Source of the DNA: JBBDMW01 sp040878005
Lineage (GTDB): Bacteria; Chloroflexota; Dehalococcoidia; Lucifugimonadales; Lucifugimonadaceae
DNA: 64,000 bases
Assembly (NCBI GenBank): GCA_040878005.1
Contig: JBBDMW010000038.1
Location: 1-64,000 of the forward strand
Reading direction: 5' to 3'
Part shown: in pieces, positions 17,167-25,195 of the stretch
Position numbering within the stretch: the first letter of the stretch is position 1
Layout of the letters: each line of letters begins with the position of its first letter
Program-made: the position numbers and the translations under genes
The notes under the pieces: generated by a model
What the model saw: only the letters and a program-made list of their open reading frames with translations
Told to the model about the DNA's origin: nothing
Databases searched by the model: none

Positions 17167-18360
17167 ATGAAGATCACCAATGTGAAGCTGCGGAAGGTTT
17201 CCGGGACCATGGAGACTGATGGCAGGTTCTGGGAAGACCGGCTGGCGCAGCCGATGGACATCTACCCGGAAAACCGGCAGCGCGGCCCGGCCACGTGGGG
17301 CAACCAGGTGGATGACAGCCACTACAAGGTTGAGGCGTACTTCGTCCAGGTTGAGACTGACGATGGTGTGATCGGCATCGGCGGACCGGCGCCTGAGAGC
17401 GTTGCCTACATCGTCGCGAAACAGATCACGCCGGTCATCATGGGCAAAGATCCGCGGGCCACGGAGCTTCTCTGGGACCAGATGCACAGGTCGCTGGTGC
17501 ACGGCAGGCAGGGCGAGGCGATGATGGCTGTGAGCGTGGTGGACTGCGCGCTGTGGGACCTTAAGGGCCGGTGGCTGGGGCAGCCGGTGTACAGGCTAAT
17601 CGGCGGGCCAACCCGCACTGAGGTGCCGGCCTACGCCAGTATGCTCGGGTATGCTGTCGAGGATCCCGGCAAGGTACGCGAGCGGGCATTGGAGGCGCAG
17701 GCCCAGGGCTACCGCGCGCAGAAGTGGTTCTTCCGCCACGGACCCATGAGCGGGCCGGAGGGCATGAGGAAGAACGTGGAGCTTGTTCGCACGCTCCGCG
17801 AGGCGCTGGGCGACGATGATGACATCATGCTGGACGTGTGGCAGAGCTGGGATTTCAACTACGCCGTCCGCATGTGCGAGCAGATAGAGGAGTACCACCC
17901 GCGGTGGCTGGAAGAGGTGGCCATGCCTGACCGGATCGACACGTACGTCAAGGTCAAGGCCAAGACCAGCATCCCGCTGTCGGGCGCGGAGCACGAGTAC
18001 ACGCGATGGGGCTTCAAGCGGTTCGTGGACGCCGGAGCGCTGGACATCCTGCAGCCGGACATCTACTGGGCGGGCGGCCTGTCAGAGGTGCTGAAGATAG
18101 CCGCATACGCCACGGTGCATGACCTCATTACCATCCCGCACGGCCACTCCACGCCCGCGGGCATTCATTTCTCGGTCACCCAATCGCCCATCCACACGCC
18201 TTACCAGGAGTACCTGGTCAAGTGGAATGAAGTGCACCAGTTCTTCCTTAAGAACCCGCTCAAGCCGCAGAACGGCGTCATAACAGCCCCCGATGCTCCG
18301 GGCATCAACATGGCCCTGGATGATTCGAAGATAGAACAGGAGGAGGAGGCCAAATTCTAG
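17167..18360 (+). CDS. Enolase-superfamily dehydratase, L-rhamnonate dehydratase-like
   Basis: 397 residues. A capping domain (residues 1-130) precedes a barrel. The RAQKWFFRHGP segment is characteristic of rhamnonate dehydratases, where KWFF replaces the usual KxK. Metal ligands are Asp in IMLDVWQSW, Glu in WLEEVAMPD and Glu in SGAEHEY. The catalytic His is in IPHGHSTPAG. The product would be a 2-keto-3-deoxy sugar acid. ATG 17167 follows AAGGAG; the apparent upstream extension is not conserved. Aldolase and kinase genes follow on the same strand, so the three probably act in sequence. Confidence 0.88.
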   Translation: MKITNVKLRKVSGTMETDGRFWEDRLAQPMDIYPENRQRGPATWGNQVDDSHYKVEAYFVQVETDDGVIGIGGPAPESVAYIVAKQITPVIMGKDPRATELLWDQMHRSLVHGRQGEAMMAVSVVDCALWDLKGRWLGQPVYRLIGGPTRTEVPAYASMLGYAVEDPGKVRERALEAQAQGYRAQKWFFRHGPMSGPEGMRKNVELVRTLREALGDDDDIMLDVWQSWDFNYAVRMCEQIEEYHPRWLEEVAMPDRIDTYVKVKAKTSIPLSGAEHEYTRWGFKRFVDAGALDILQPDIYWAGGLSEVLKIAAYATVHDLITIPHGHSTPAGIHFSVTQSPIHTPYQEYLVKWNEVHQFFLKNPLKPQNGVITAPDAPGINMALDDSKIEQEEEAKF

Positions 18361-18528
18361 ACAACCCGGTCTTCCGGGAAGTGTTACCCATGTGCCTGGT
18401 CTAATCTGTTAAGAATGTACCCGGATTCTTTGACCCGGCCCCCGGGCGCGGGGCGAGTGTCAGGATATGGAAAACACGGCGGCGGCTGACGCCGCTCTAC
18501 AGGCATCCAGCCATACGGAGGAAACGAC

Positions 18529-19203
18529 TTGGCCAGGCACAGGCGGCTCGACGCCCTCAACGCCATACAGGAGATCGGGGTGGTCCCGGTCTTTTACAAC
18601 GGCGACCTCGAAAAAGCGAAGGGAATCGCCCGGGCCTGCGTGGCCGGCGGCATACGCGTCCTTGAGTTCACCAACCGGGGCGACTTCGCCTGGGAGGTCT
18701 TCGCAGGGCTTGAGAAGTACTGCGCCGCCGAACTGCCAGACGCCATTGTGGGCGCAGGCTCCGTGCTGGACGCGGGCACGGCCTCGCTGTACATCAGCAA
18801 CGGCGCGAATTTCATAGTCGGCCCGGTCACCAACCCGGACGTGGCGAAGGTGTGCAACCGCCGCAAGGTGGCATACTTCCCCGGCTGCGGCACTGCCACG
18901 GAGGTCTCGTACGCCGAGGAGTTGGGCTGCGAAGTTGTGAAGGTATTCCCCGGCTCGGCCGTCGGCGGGCCGGGCTTCGTGCGGGACGTGCTTGCTCCCA
19001 TGCCGTGGTCGTCCATCATGCCCACCGGCGGCGTGGACATCACCCGTGAGTCGCTCACGCCGTGGTTCGATGCCGGTGTGGTTGCCGTGGGCATGGGCTC
19101 AAAGCTGGTGTCCAGCGACGTGGTGAAGAACAACGACTGGGCCACGCTGGAGCAGCGAAGCCGTGAAGTGGTGGCGCTGATCCGCGACATACGAGGACGG
19201 TAG
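18529..19203 (+). CDS. KDPG/KHG-type aldolase, TTG start
   Basis: 224 residues of the class I aldolase family that splits 2-keto-3-deoxy-6-phosphogluconate to pyruvate and glyceraldehyde 3-phosphate. The catalytic Glu is in RVLEFTNRG and the Schiff-base Lys in EVVKVFPGSAVGG. IVGAGSVLDAGTA and IMPTGGVD are phosphate-site signatures. TTG at 18529 is chosen since GGAGG lies 6 bases upstream and homologues start near here. It sits between the dehydratase and the kinase. Confidence 0.9.
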   Translation: MARHRRLDALNAIQEIGVVPVFYNGDLEKAKGIARACVAGGIRVLEFTNRGDFAWEVFAGLEKYCAAELPDAIVGAGSVLDAGTASLYISNGANFIVGPVTNPDVAKVCNRRKVAYFPGCGTATEVSYAEELGCEVVKVFPGSAVGGPGFVRDVLAPMPWSSIMPTGGVDITRESLTPWFDAGVVAVGMGSKLVSSDVVKNNDWATLEQRSREVVALIRDIRGR

Positions 19204-19292
19204 GCCGACCGTCAAAATGATCCACACAGGCCTCTCGGGAAGCCCTGGCGGGGCGTCGTGAGAGACAAGCGCAGGAAGAGCAGGAACACACG

Positions 19293-20321
19293 ATGCCCGG
19301 CAAAGTAGTCACCTTTGGAGAAGTGATGCTGCGGCTCGCCACATTCAGGCGGGAGCGTTTCACGCAGGCACGAGAGTTCGAGGCCACCTATGGCGGCGGC
19401 GAGTGCAACGTCGCTGTATCGCTGGCCCATTTTGGCGTAGACGCCACGTTCGTCACCGCCATACCGGACAACGACATCGGCCAGGCGTGCGTGAACTACA
19501 TAAGGCAGTGGGGCGTGGACACCTCCCGCATCCTGCGGCAGGGCAACCGCCTGGGCATCTATTTCCTTGAGTCCGGCGCTTCGATGCGGGCATCGAAGGT
19601 CGTCTACGACAGAGCCGGCGCGTCCATTGCAGAGCTGAAGCCGGGCGCCATCGACTGGGAGGAGATCTTCCAGGGCAAGGACTGGTTCCACTTCACCGGT
19701 ATCACGCCTGCCCTATCGGAGAGCGCTGCACAGTGCTGCGAGGAGGCTGCGAAGGCGGCCCGGGCGCTGGGCCTCACGGTGAGCGTGGACATGAACTACC
19801 GCAAGAACCTGTGGAGCCCGGAGCAGGCGCAGGCCAGGATGAAGCCGCTGGCCAAGCTGGCGGACATCTCGATTGGCAACGAAGAGGACGCCGAGATGTC
19901 GCTTGGCGTGGCGGCCGCCGGGCAGGACGTGTCCAGCGGCGAGTTGGACGTGGAGGCCTACAAGGACGTTGTGAATAAGCTGGTAGACCAGTTCGGCTTC
20001 AAGAAGGTGGCGATCACACTGCGGGAGAGCCACTCGGCGGACGACAATGACTGGTCGGCCGTGTACTTTGACGGCAATGAAGTCCTGGTGGGACACAAGT
20101 ACCCCGTGCGGATAGTGGACCGGGTGGGCGGCGGCGACGCCTTCTGCGCTGCTTTGATCTACGGCAGCCTGCAGGATGGGTGGAGCAGCCGGCAGACGCT
20201 CGACTTTGCAGTGGCGTCCTCGGCGCTGTCGCACACCTTCCACGGTGACTTCAACCTGGTGACGGTCAAAGAGGTGATGGCGGTGGCAGGCGGCGATGTG
20301 AGCGGCCGCGTGCAGAGGTAA
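19293..20321 (+). CDS. kdgK: PfkB-family 2-keto-3-deoxygluconate kinase
   Basis: 342 residues. TFGEVMLRLATF starts the family fold, TYGGGECNVAVSLAHFG is PfkB signature 1 and DRVGGGDAFCAALIYG is signature 2 with catalytic base Asp282. It phosphorylates 2-keto-3-deoxy sugar acids, feeding the neighbouring aldolase (semi-phosphorylative Entner-Doudoroff logic). A GGAAGAGCAGGA stretch precedes the ATG. The last 219 bases (20106-20324) are repeated at 22872-23090 with only silent differences. Confidence 0.9.
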   Translation: MPGKVVTFGEVMLRLATFRRERFTQAREFEATYGGGECNVAVSLAHFGVDATFVTAIPDNDIGQACVNYIRQWGVDTSRILRQGNRLGIYFLESGASMRASKVVYDRAGASIAELKPGAIDWEEIFQGKDWFHFTGITPALSESAAQCCEEAAKAARALGLTVSVDMNYRKNLWSPEQAQARMKPLAKLADISIGNEEDAEMSLGVAAAGQDVSSGELDVEAYKDVVNKLVDQFGFKKVAITLRESHSADDNDWSAVYFDGNEVLVGHKYPVRIVDRVGGGDAFCAALIYGSLQDGWSSRQTLDFAVASSALSHTFHGDFNLVTVKEVMAVAGGDVSGRVQR

Positions 20322-21209
20322 GGGGTGCGGGTCGGCGCGTGGCTGTAGCGACACGTGCCAATACTAATGTGGTAGAGATCCCAAACCTGCGAGGTGAATC
20401 TGGACTCACGGTGGACATAAATGCAACAAAAGGTGACGTTTTTGTCAACCTGCTACCTGCTCGTAGCAACAGCAACCCTTCACTTCAGATGCCACTAAAT
20501 CTCTAAAATTACTTCTGGTGCCATTTGAAGGCATTTTGTGACATCTATTGACAAATTTGGCATAATTGTTGACAATTCTCCCACTGGGACTGCTGCCATA
20601 TACGCGATGCCACTTATGGGAGCAGGCAGCCTCCGGGCTAATCTCTAGTTTTGCCAGTGCCTTGAGTTAGCGCGCCGGAAACTGCCTGCACAATTGCGGG
20701 GGAGCGACGGTTGGCCAGACCGTCGGGAGTTGCTAGCTCCAGTCAACCCTAGACCTGTTGGCATTGGTCAAGGTCTAGGGTTCCTCTCCGTTCAAATAGC
20801 TTCACTTCGAGCGTCCCTTGGTCAGGGTGGCTATGCCCTGACCAAGACTCCCATCCAACCATCCCTCAATAAGGTTGTTCAAAGACGCCCAAGTAAAGAG
20901 AGGTGGTACTGGGAGTATAAGAACGCGCGCAAGTTGGCGTCAAATGGATCTGTAAGCCGTAACTCTGCATTTTAAATCAAACGGAGTCGATAGGCCAAGC
21001 TTGGTTAGCTAATTCGAGGAAATTTAGGTCTGCCGAGCAGTGACAGGATTATGAAGAAGGTGGACGCCGTATTTTTATTCGTTAGCATCAGGTGTTGCAC
21101 CTCGTCTGTAAAATTGGGAGGTCGCTTCCCCACGTGCTCACAGCGCGCATCCTGAGGCCGCAGGCGAACGTATTAGCGTGGGCGCGGTGTAAAGAGAAGG
21201 GTTGATGCA
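20322..21209. other. A+T-richer intergenic island start, no gene
   Basis: About 890 bases with visibly lower G+C than the flanks and no convincing protein. It contains two TTGACA hexamers (20548-20553 and 20569-20574). The first is 17 bases from a GACAAT -10-like box. The hairpin array at 20701-20846 follows. A TTTTTATT stretch lies near 21070. A structured transcript is possible. Confidence 0.6.
20701..20846. other. Array of perfect stem-loops, candidate structured RNA
   Basis: Three consecutive stems. CGACGGT/ACCGTCG (20705-20711 with 20719-20725) is enclosed by GGAGC/GCTCC (20701-20705 with 20736-20740). AACCCTAGACCT/AGGTCTAGGGTT (20745-20756 with 20771-20782) is 12 bp perfect. CTTGGTCAGGG/CCCTGACCAAG (20817-20827 with 20836-20846) is 11 bp perfect. 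The last two lack U-tracts, so they are not ordinary terminators. Strand is not determined. I do not recognise a known RNA class. Confidence 0.5.
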
Positions 21210-22106
21210 GTGAGGGTAAGACTTTTAATCCTGGGCATCCTTGCGAGCTTATTGCTTACGGCATGCACAACGAACGAACCCGAGCCGACGGCGACTACTG
21301 AACCGTCACCAACTACTGAAGCGTCGCCCACTCCAGATCCAACGCCAACCGCCACTGCCGAACGGGGCGAATACACCGGTGCGGATGGCATCCAATGGCT
21401 GCGGGACGCCGGGCTTGAGGTGACAGTCCTGGAGGAGGAGCAGCCGGTTCAGCTTCCCAACTGCGCCCGGTTTGGCACTCCGACAGAGGGCGCCACTGTC
21501 ACGCAAATCAGCGTCGAAGGCTATGACAGCGTCTGGGTCTACACCTGCTACGTAGCGATGTCTGAACAGGAAATCTTCGAGGCTTTCGACCTCAACGCAA
21601 CAAGCTTTCCGGCAGAGAATTATCCTACTGTCTTCACCGTGGACAATGTCATGGTGCTGGTGCGGGGATCAGAGCCGGAGCCCATCAGGAACGTCTACAC
21701 CGCCCTGTGGGATACCACGCCGCCCCGGGAACTTGCTCCGTTCGCCCTATGGCAACTGTTGCCGCCGGACGGTGCAAAAGAGGCCGCAGCGGAAGCAGAA
21801 TCGTGGCTAGTAGAGCCAGACGGAGAGGACCCGCGATTCTCCACGGCGACCGCCGGTGAAGCGCGGCTCGTGACCATCGGCGACTTCACGAATGAGTTCT
21901 CACTGGACGATGCCCTGTACGACCCTCTTCCACACCCTGATGCCGTGGTGTGGGCCGTCCCGGCCACCGGCGAGCCGGCGGACGCCACGGGCGAGGGTTA
22001 CGCCGTGGTTCTGGTCGATTCCGTGTCCGGCTTAGTGATCGGCGCAACCTACAGCGATGAGGCGCTGCCAATCGAAGAGGTTCCGGAAGCGCCATCGGCA
22101 AACTAG
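21210..22106 (+). CDS. Stalked lipoprotein, paralogue 1
   Basis: 298 residues starting at GTG behind AGAAGGG. The signal peptide LLILGILASLLLTAC ends at lipobox Cys. A Thr/Pro/Glu-rich stalk built from SPTTEA-like hexapeptides follows (about residues 25-50). A globular domain of unknown family then begins DGIQWLRDAGLEV. Two conserved Cys (LPNC, VYTC) could form a disulfide. About 90 percent of residues match paralogue 2 (25196-26122), including the upstream 20 bases, which points to a recent duplication. Confidence 0.75.
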   Translation: MRVRLLILGILASLLLTACTTNEPEPTATTEPSPTTEASPTPDPTPTATAERGEYTGADGIQWLRDAGLEVTVLEEEQPVQLPNCARFGTPTEGATVTQISVEGYDSVWVYTCYVAMSEQEIFEAFDLNATSFPAENYPTVFTVDNVMVLVRGSEPEPIRNVYTALWDTTPPRELAPFALWQLLPPDGAKEAAAEAESWLVEPDGEDPRFSTATAGEARLVTIGDFTNEFSLDDALYDPLPHPDAVVWAVPATGEPADATGEGYAVVLVDSVSGLVIGATYSDEALPIEEVPEAPSAN

Positions 22107-22229
22107 GCTGACCTCATTTCGCCTGACGACGCGAAGAAGCAACCAGCAGTGAATGGCGGCCGTGGGACAAAAGACGTCCCCAGGCCGTATTGCGGCAACC
22201 CTTGCAAATGTGAAGGAGGAACGGTGGCA

Positions 22230-22727
22230 GTGAGACGTTTCCTGGCATCGGTATCCATGCTGGTTCTCGGCGTGGCGGCAGTCGCGTGTGGGAGTGCCAA
22301 TCCCGCTGATTCGTTCTCGGTTGAAACCAGCCCTGAATCGTTGGAGGTTGACTCGGGGTCGACACTACGAGTCTCAGTCACCGTCGCCAATAAAACAGCC
22401 GATGTGGTCAGAATAGGACGCTGGTGGTTCGAAGTCGAGGTGTTGGACATGTCGGGTTCCAGAGTGTGGAGGTCAGACTTCTACGTCTTTCCTCTTCCTC
22501 CCACTGGCAGTGTCTTGAACAAGACCGAATTCGAAGGCGGCGACACGGCCAATGTTTCGGCCCACTGGGATCTCACAGACGACGACAATAAGCCGGTGCA
22601 GCCGGGTGTTTACCAAATCATCGGGATAGTGATGGTGTGCCCAGATCCGGACAACCCCGATACTTTTACATGCGACAGACAGGAAATCGCGGATCCGACG
22701 CCTGCTGAGATAACGGTGGTTCAGTAA
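22230..22727 (+). CDS. BsuPI-domain lipoprotein
   Basis: 165 residues. GTG 22230 is placed 9 bases after AAGGAGGA; an in-frame GTG at 22224 is the alternative. MLVLGVAAVAC ends in a lipobox. The mature part has the BsuPI (intracellular proteinase inhibitor-like) beta-sandwich pattern: WWFEVEVLDMSGSRVWRSDF, then PVQPGVYQIIGIV. A similar protein lies on the opposite strand at 23944-24504. Role unknown; the fold often mediates protein binding. Confidence 0.7.
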   Translation: MRRFLASVSMLVLGVAAVACGSANPADSFSVETSPESLEVDSGSTLRVSVTVANKTADVVRIGRWWFEVEVLDMSGSRVWRSDFYVFPLPPTGSVLNKTEFEGGDTANVSAHWDLTDDDNKPVQPGVYQIIGIVMVCPDPDNPDTFTCDRQEIADPTPAEITVVQ

Positions 22728-22871
22728 CCCGGCTTCAGATCGATCCGCTCCTGTTGCCGGTCTCGCTTTCACGCAGAAATAGGCGGAGCAGGGGTAGTCG
22801 CAGCAGCCCCGAACGTCTAATAAGCCCGGTCTGTTGCCTGCGCGTCGTGTCATTGAACGATGCAGGGGCCA

Positions 22872-23090
22872 GTGCGGATCGTGGACCGGGTGGGCGGCGG
22901 CGACGCCTTCTGCGCTGCTTTGATCTACGGCAGCCTGCAGGATGGGTGGAGCAGCCGCCAGACGCTCGACTTCGCTGTGGCGTCCTCCGCCCTGTCACAC
23001 ACCTTTCACGGTGACTTCAACCTGGTGACGGTCAAAGAGGTGATGGCCGTGGCAGGGGGCGATGTGAGCGGCCGCGTGCAGAGGTAAGGG
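22872..23090 (+). pseudogene. Second copy of kdgK 3' end
   Basis: These 219 bases match 20106-20324. By eye they differ at 10 positions, all third-codon silent changes, so the 71 encoded C-terminal residues are identical, including the GGGDAF signature. Homology begins abruptly at GTGCGGAT and continues partly past the stop. The first 270 codons are missing, so no kinase can be made. Silent-only divergence means the parent copy was under selection, for example a sister-strain allele joined here by recombination, or a mis-joined strain variant. Confidence 0.85.
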
Positions 23091-23127
23091 GCGCGCCTGC
23101 CGTCCCGCCGGTCCCCGGCATTTCGGC

Positions 23128-23385
23128 CTACGCGCGGCTGGCCTGCGTAGACAGGTGCCATACCACCTGCATGAAGCCGTCGAACCCGGTAATGGGGGCC
23201 GATAGGGACCCCGCTGAGCAGTTCGTGCGTGTACTGGGCGGTTCACATCCGGTGCGCTGGGAGGAGAAGTAAGGCTCCGGGTATGGCGATCCGTCGCCCG
23301 GAGCCGGTCCGCTCAGACCGCCGCCCACGATGCCTGCGAGGTCGCCGCGGGGAATGTTCACACCCACCACCACGATCCCGTCCAT
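23128..23385 (-). CDS. Small protein of unknown function
   Basis: 85 residues, Gly-rich at the start (VVVGVNIPRGDLAGIVGGGL) and with two Cys. No family recognised. It begins 16 bases after the stop of the membrane-anchored gene at 23401-23703, so the two may be one transcript or one gene split by a frameshift. Coding status is uncertain because the first 40 bases of its 3' side share the kdgK-copy flank. Confidence 0.35.
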   Translation of the reverse strand: MDGIVVVGVNIPRGDLAGIVGGGLSGPAPGDGSPYPEPYFSSQRTGCEPPSTRTNCSAGSLSAPITGFDGFMQVVWHLSTQASRA

Positions 23386-23400
23386 GTACCGGCTCCGGAG

Positions 23401-23703
23401 TCAGCCGTGGCCAATGTCTTCGGCGTTATCACGGTTGAAGACAACCACCAGAGTGGTCTCATCAATGGCGTTACGGAACTCGCTGACCGTCTCCGTCACG
23501 AGCAGCCCTGTGGTTTCCTGGGCCTCGTCCATTGCGATGCCAGGCGCGGCCTCCCCCTGGTGGGCGAGCACGACAATGCTTCGATCGCTCGGCTCGACAG
23601 CACGCGAAGAGTTCCACCATGCGATGCCGGCCAGCAGGACCACGCCTGCGAGGACGACGCCAAGCATCCTGACCTGCATGCTGTTGGCTGCGGGGAGTTT
23701 CAT
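23401..23703 (-). CDS. Small membrane-anchored protein
   Basis: 100 residues. One N-terminal membrane segment (MLGVVLAGVVLLAGIAWW, about residues 13-30) is followed by a hydrophilic extracytoplasmic part with beta-type segments RSIVVLAHQG and TTLVVVFNRD. No family recognised. The membrane signal and the start context make it more likely to be real than its downstream neighbour. Confidence 0.5.
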   Translation of the reverse strand: MKLPAANSMQVRMLGVVLAGVVLLAGIAWWNSSRAVEPSDRSIVVLAHQGEAAPGIAMDEAQETTGLLVTETVSEFRNAIDETTLVVVFNRDNAEDIGHG

Positions 23704-23943
23704 TCATCCGCCATTGTCTACTCGCTGACCAGCATGATTCGGTCTAGTCTTGAATCATCAAGATGCGCACGATTACCGTGGGGAAGCATCATTAAGGTGC
23801 CCGTACGGATCGGACTGGAAATCCAACCGTGAGAAGTCACCGGTTTGAGGCAAGGTGAACACAACCTGATAACCGCTCCTCAGGCACATCCACAGCCAGC
23901 ACGTACCATCCCATTGCCTTCTGATTGGCGCGTCACGGCATAA

Positions 23944-24504
23944 TCACCAGCTAGTGCGGCTCGATTGCAGTGGCGTCTCCTGCACCGTAAGCGTGTGGGC
24001 GGCCGTTACCAGTTGATCCCTTTCTCCACCATCAGCAGGCTCCTGGAGCCACACGGTGACAAGGCCCCTCACCTGGTACTCGCCTGGTTCCACCGGAAAG
24101 CCCTCTTCGTCTCGCAGGTCCCACATGCCCTGGCTCGCCCAGTTCAACTCGCTGACTGCATCGGATTGCCCAGGTAGAAGATTGAACGTTCCCAGCGGCT
24201 CGTCGTAACCTCCAAGTTGCCGCCAGATGATGTCGCCATCGCCGTTCAGCACCTCGAAGTCCAGTACGTTGCCGCTGTAGAAGAACGTGAATAGCTCATC
24301 GCTTTCATTGGCAATGATGACGTCCAGCCCGGTTATCCGATCTCCCTGTGACACCTCTCCAGGCGCACGCAGTTCCACGGTGATGTCGCCGTCAAGGTAG
24401 GAAGCCGGCATAGGCGTGCCCTGCTCGGGCGCCGCCTCGGTACCCGTACCGCAGGCAATCATCACGGCTGTTAGCAGAACGGCCAGTGAAATCAATAATC
24501 GCAT
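23944..24504 (-). CDS. BsuPI-like lipoprotein
   Basis: 186 residues. MRLLISLAVLLTAVMIAC gives a clear lipobox at Cys18. The mature domain repeats the pattern of 22230-22727: LDFEVLNGDGDIIWR, a Pro-Gly turn in LLPGQSDAV, and FPVEPGEYQVRGLV. ATG 24504 is chosen because the signal peptide starts there; 38 further in-frame codons upstream are not signal-like. Likely a surface lipoprotein with a beta-sandwich binding domain; function unknown. Confidence 0.7.
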   Translation of the reverse strand: MRLLISLAVLLTAVMIACGTGTEAAPEQGTPMPASYLDGDITVELRAPGEVSQGDRITGLDVIIANESDELFTFFYSGNVLDFEVLNGDGDIIWRQLGGYDEPLGTFNLLPGQSDAVSELNWASQGMWDLRDEEGFPVEPGEYQVRGLVTVWLQEPADGGERDQLVTAAHTLTVQETPLQSSRTSW

Positions 24505-25195
24505 GACGTACTTCTCGCCTTCGCTATCGGTTGGCGTTTGGCCGGACCACTCGTAGCTTCCACGTTTCATATTGTCCTTAGCACGTTGGACCTGGTCGGA
24601 CGGGCTTATAAAGTGCATTACGTGATTTGCCCGCTAGGAGACTTCCTGCACCAAATCCTCGGCTAAGCAGCGATCACTGGTGATCTGTGGCCCTTTTTCT
24701 AGAGCACCTCGGCGTGCCGCTCGGCCAGGAAGAGAAAGGCACGCCTCCCACTCCTTGCCAGCCGCGTATCGCCATGGCTCGTCCCGCCAACCTACTCGTA
24801 ACGTGAGTCTCGATACAGTCAGCACGAGGTTTCTGCGCGTGGTTCTCCGGAGAGGGCAAAAAGGTTGTGGTCCCCGGCGCATTTTGCTCCGGTTATCCCG
24901 CTATCCAGTCTTTTGAGGCCGCGTCTCGCGGAAGGCCGTGCGTGCTGAAAGTTCCAGAGGCGGTGGAACAAACCTGGAGCGTGTTTCGTCTATATCTGTA
25001 ACTATAAGCGGCATTCAAGAAAGGACACCGTGGAAATACCGCTGGAGGTTGCGTCAGCAGTCTCCGAATAACTGCGGTAACAGGTGTCCGGCGCAAATTG
25101 TACGCGCCCCCGCAAATATGCGGCGGTTACCGTAAAAACTGACGGGGGGGGGGGTNNNNNNNNNNCGAAGAAGGCTAAAGAGAAGGGTTGATGCA
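24505..25195. other. Gene-free stretch with assembly gap
   Basis: About 690 bases. No protein family recognised in any frame. GGACACC (near 25021) and GGTGTCC (near 25083) could pair at long range. It ends in a G-run and ten N (25156-25165), immediately upstream of the second lipoprotein copy. Confidence 0.5.
25144..25165. other. Assembly gap after a G-run
   Basis: About 11 G, one T, then ten N. The join falls just before sequence shared with 21190-21210, so the assembler probably broke at the duplicated lipoprotein. Confidence 0.85.

Noticed and set aside
20694..20975. 93-codon frame over the hairpin array
   Set aside because: No family, poor codon use, and it runs through perfect stem-loops better explained as RNA or DNA structure.
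22860..23087. Stand-alone 75-residue protein
   Set aside because: It is the duplicated kdgK 3' end with a chance start codon.
24634..24882. 82-codon minus frame in the gene-free stretch
   Set aside because: No recognisable domain and no ribosome site.
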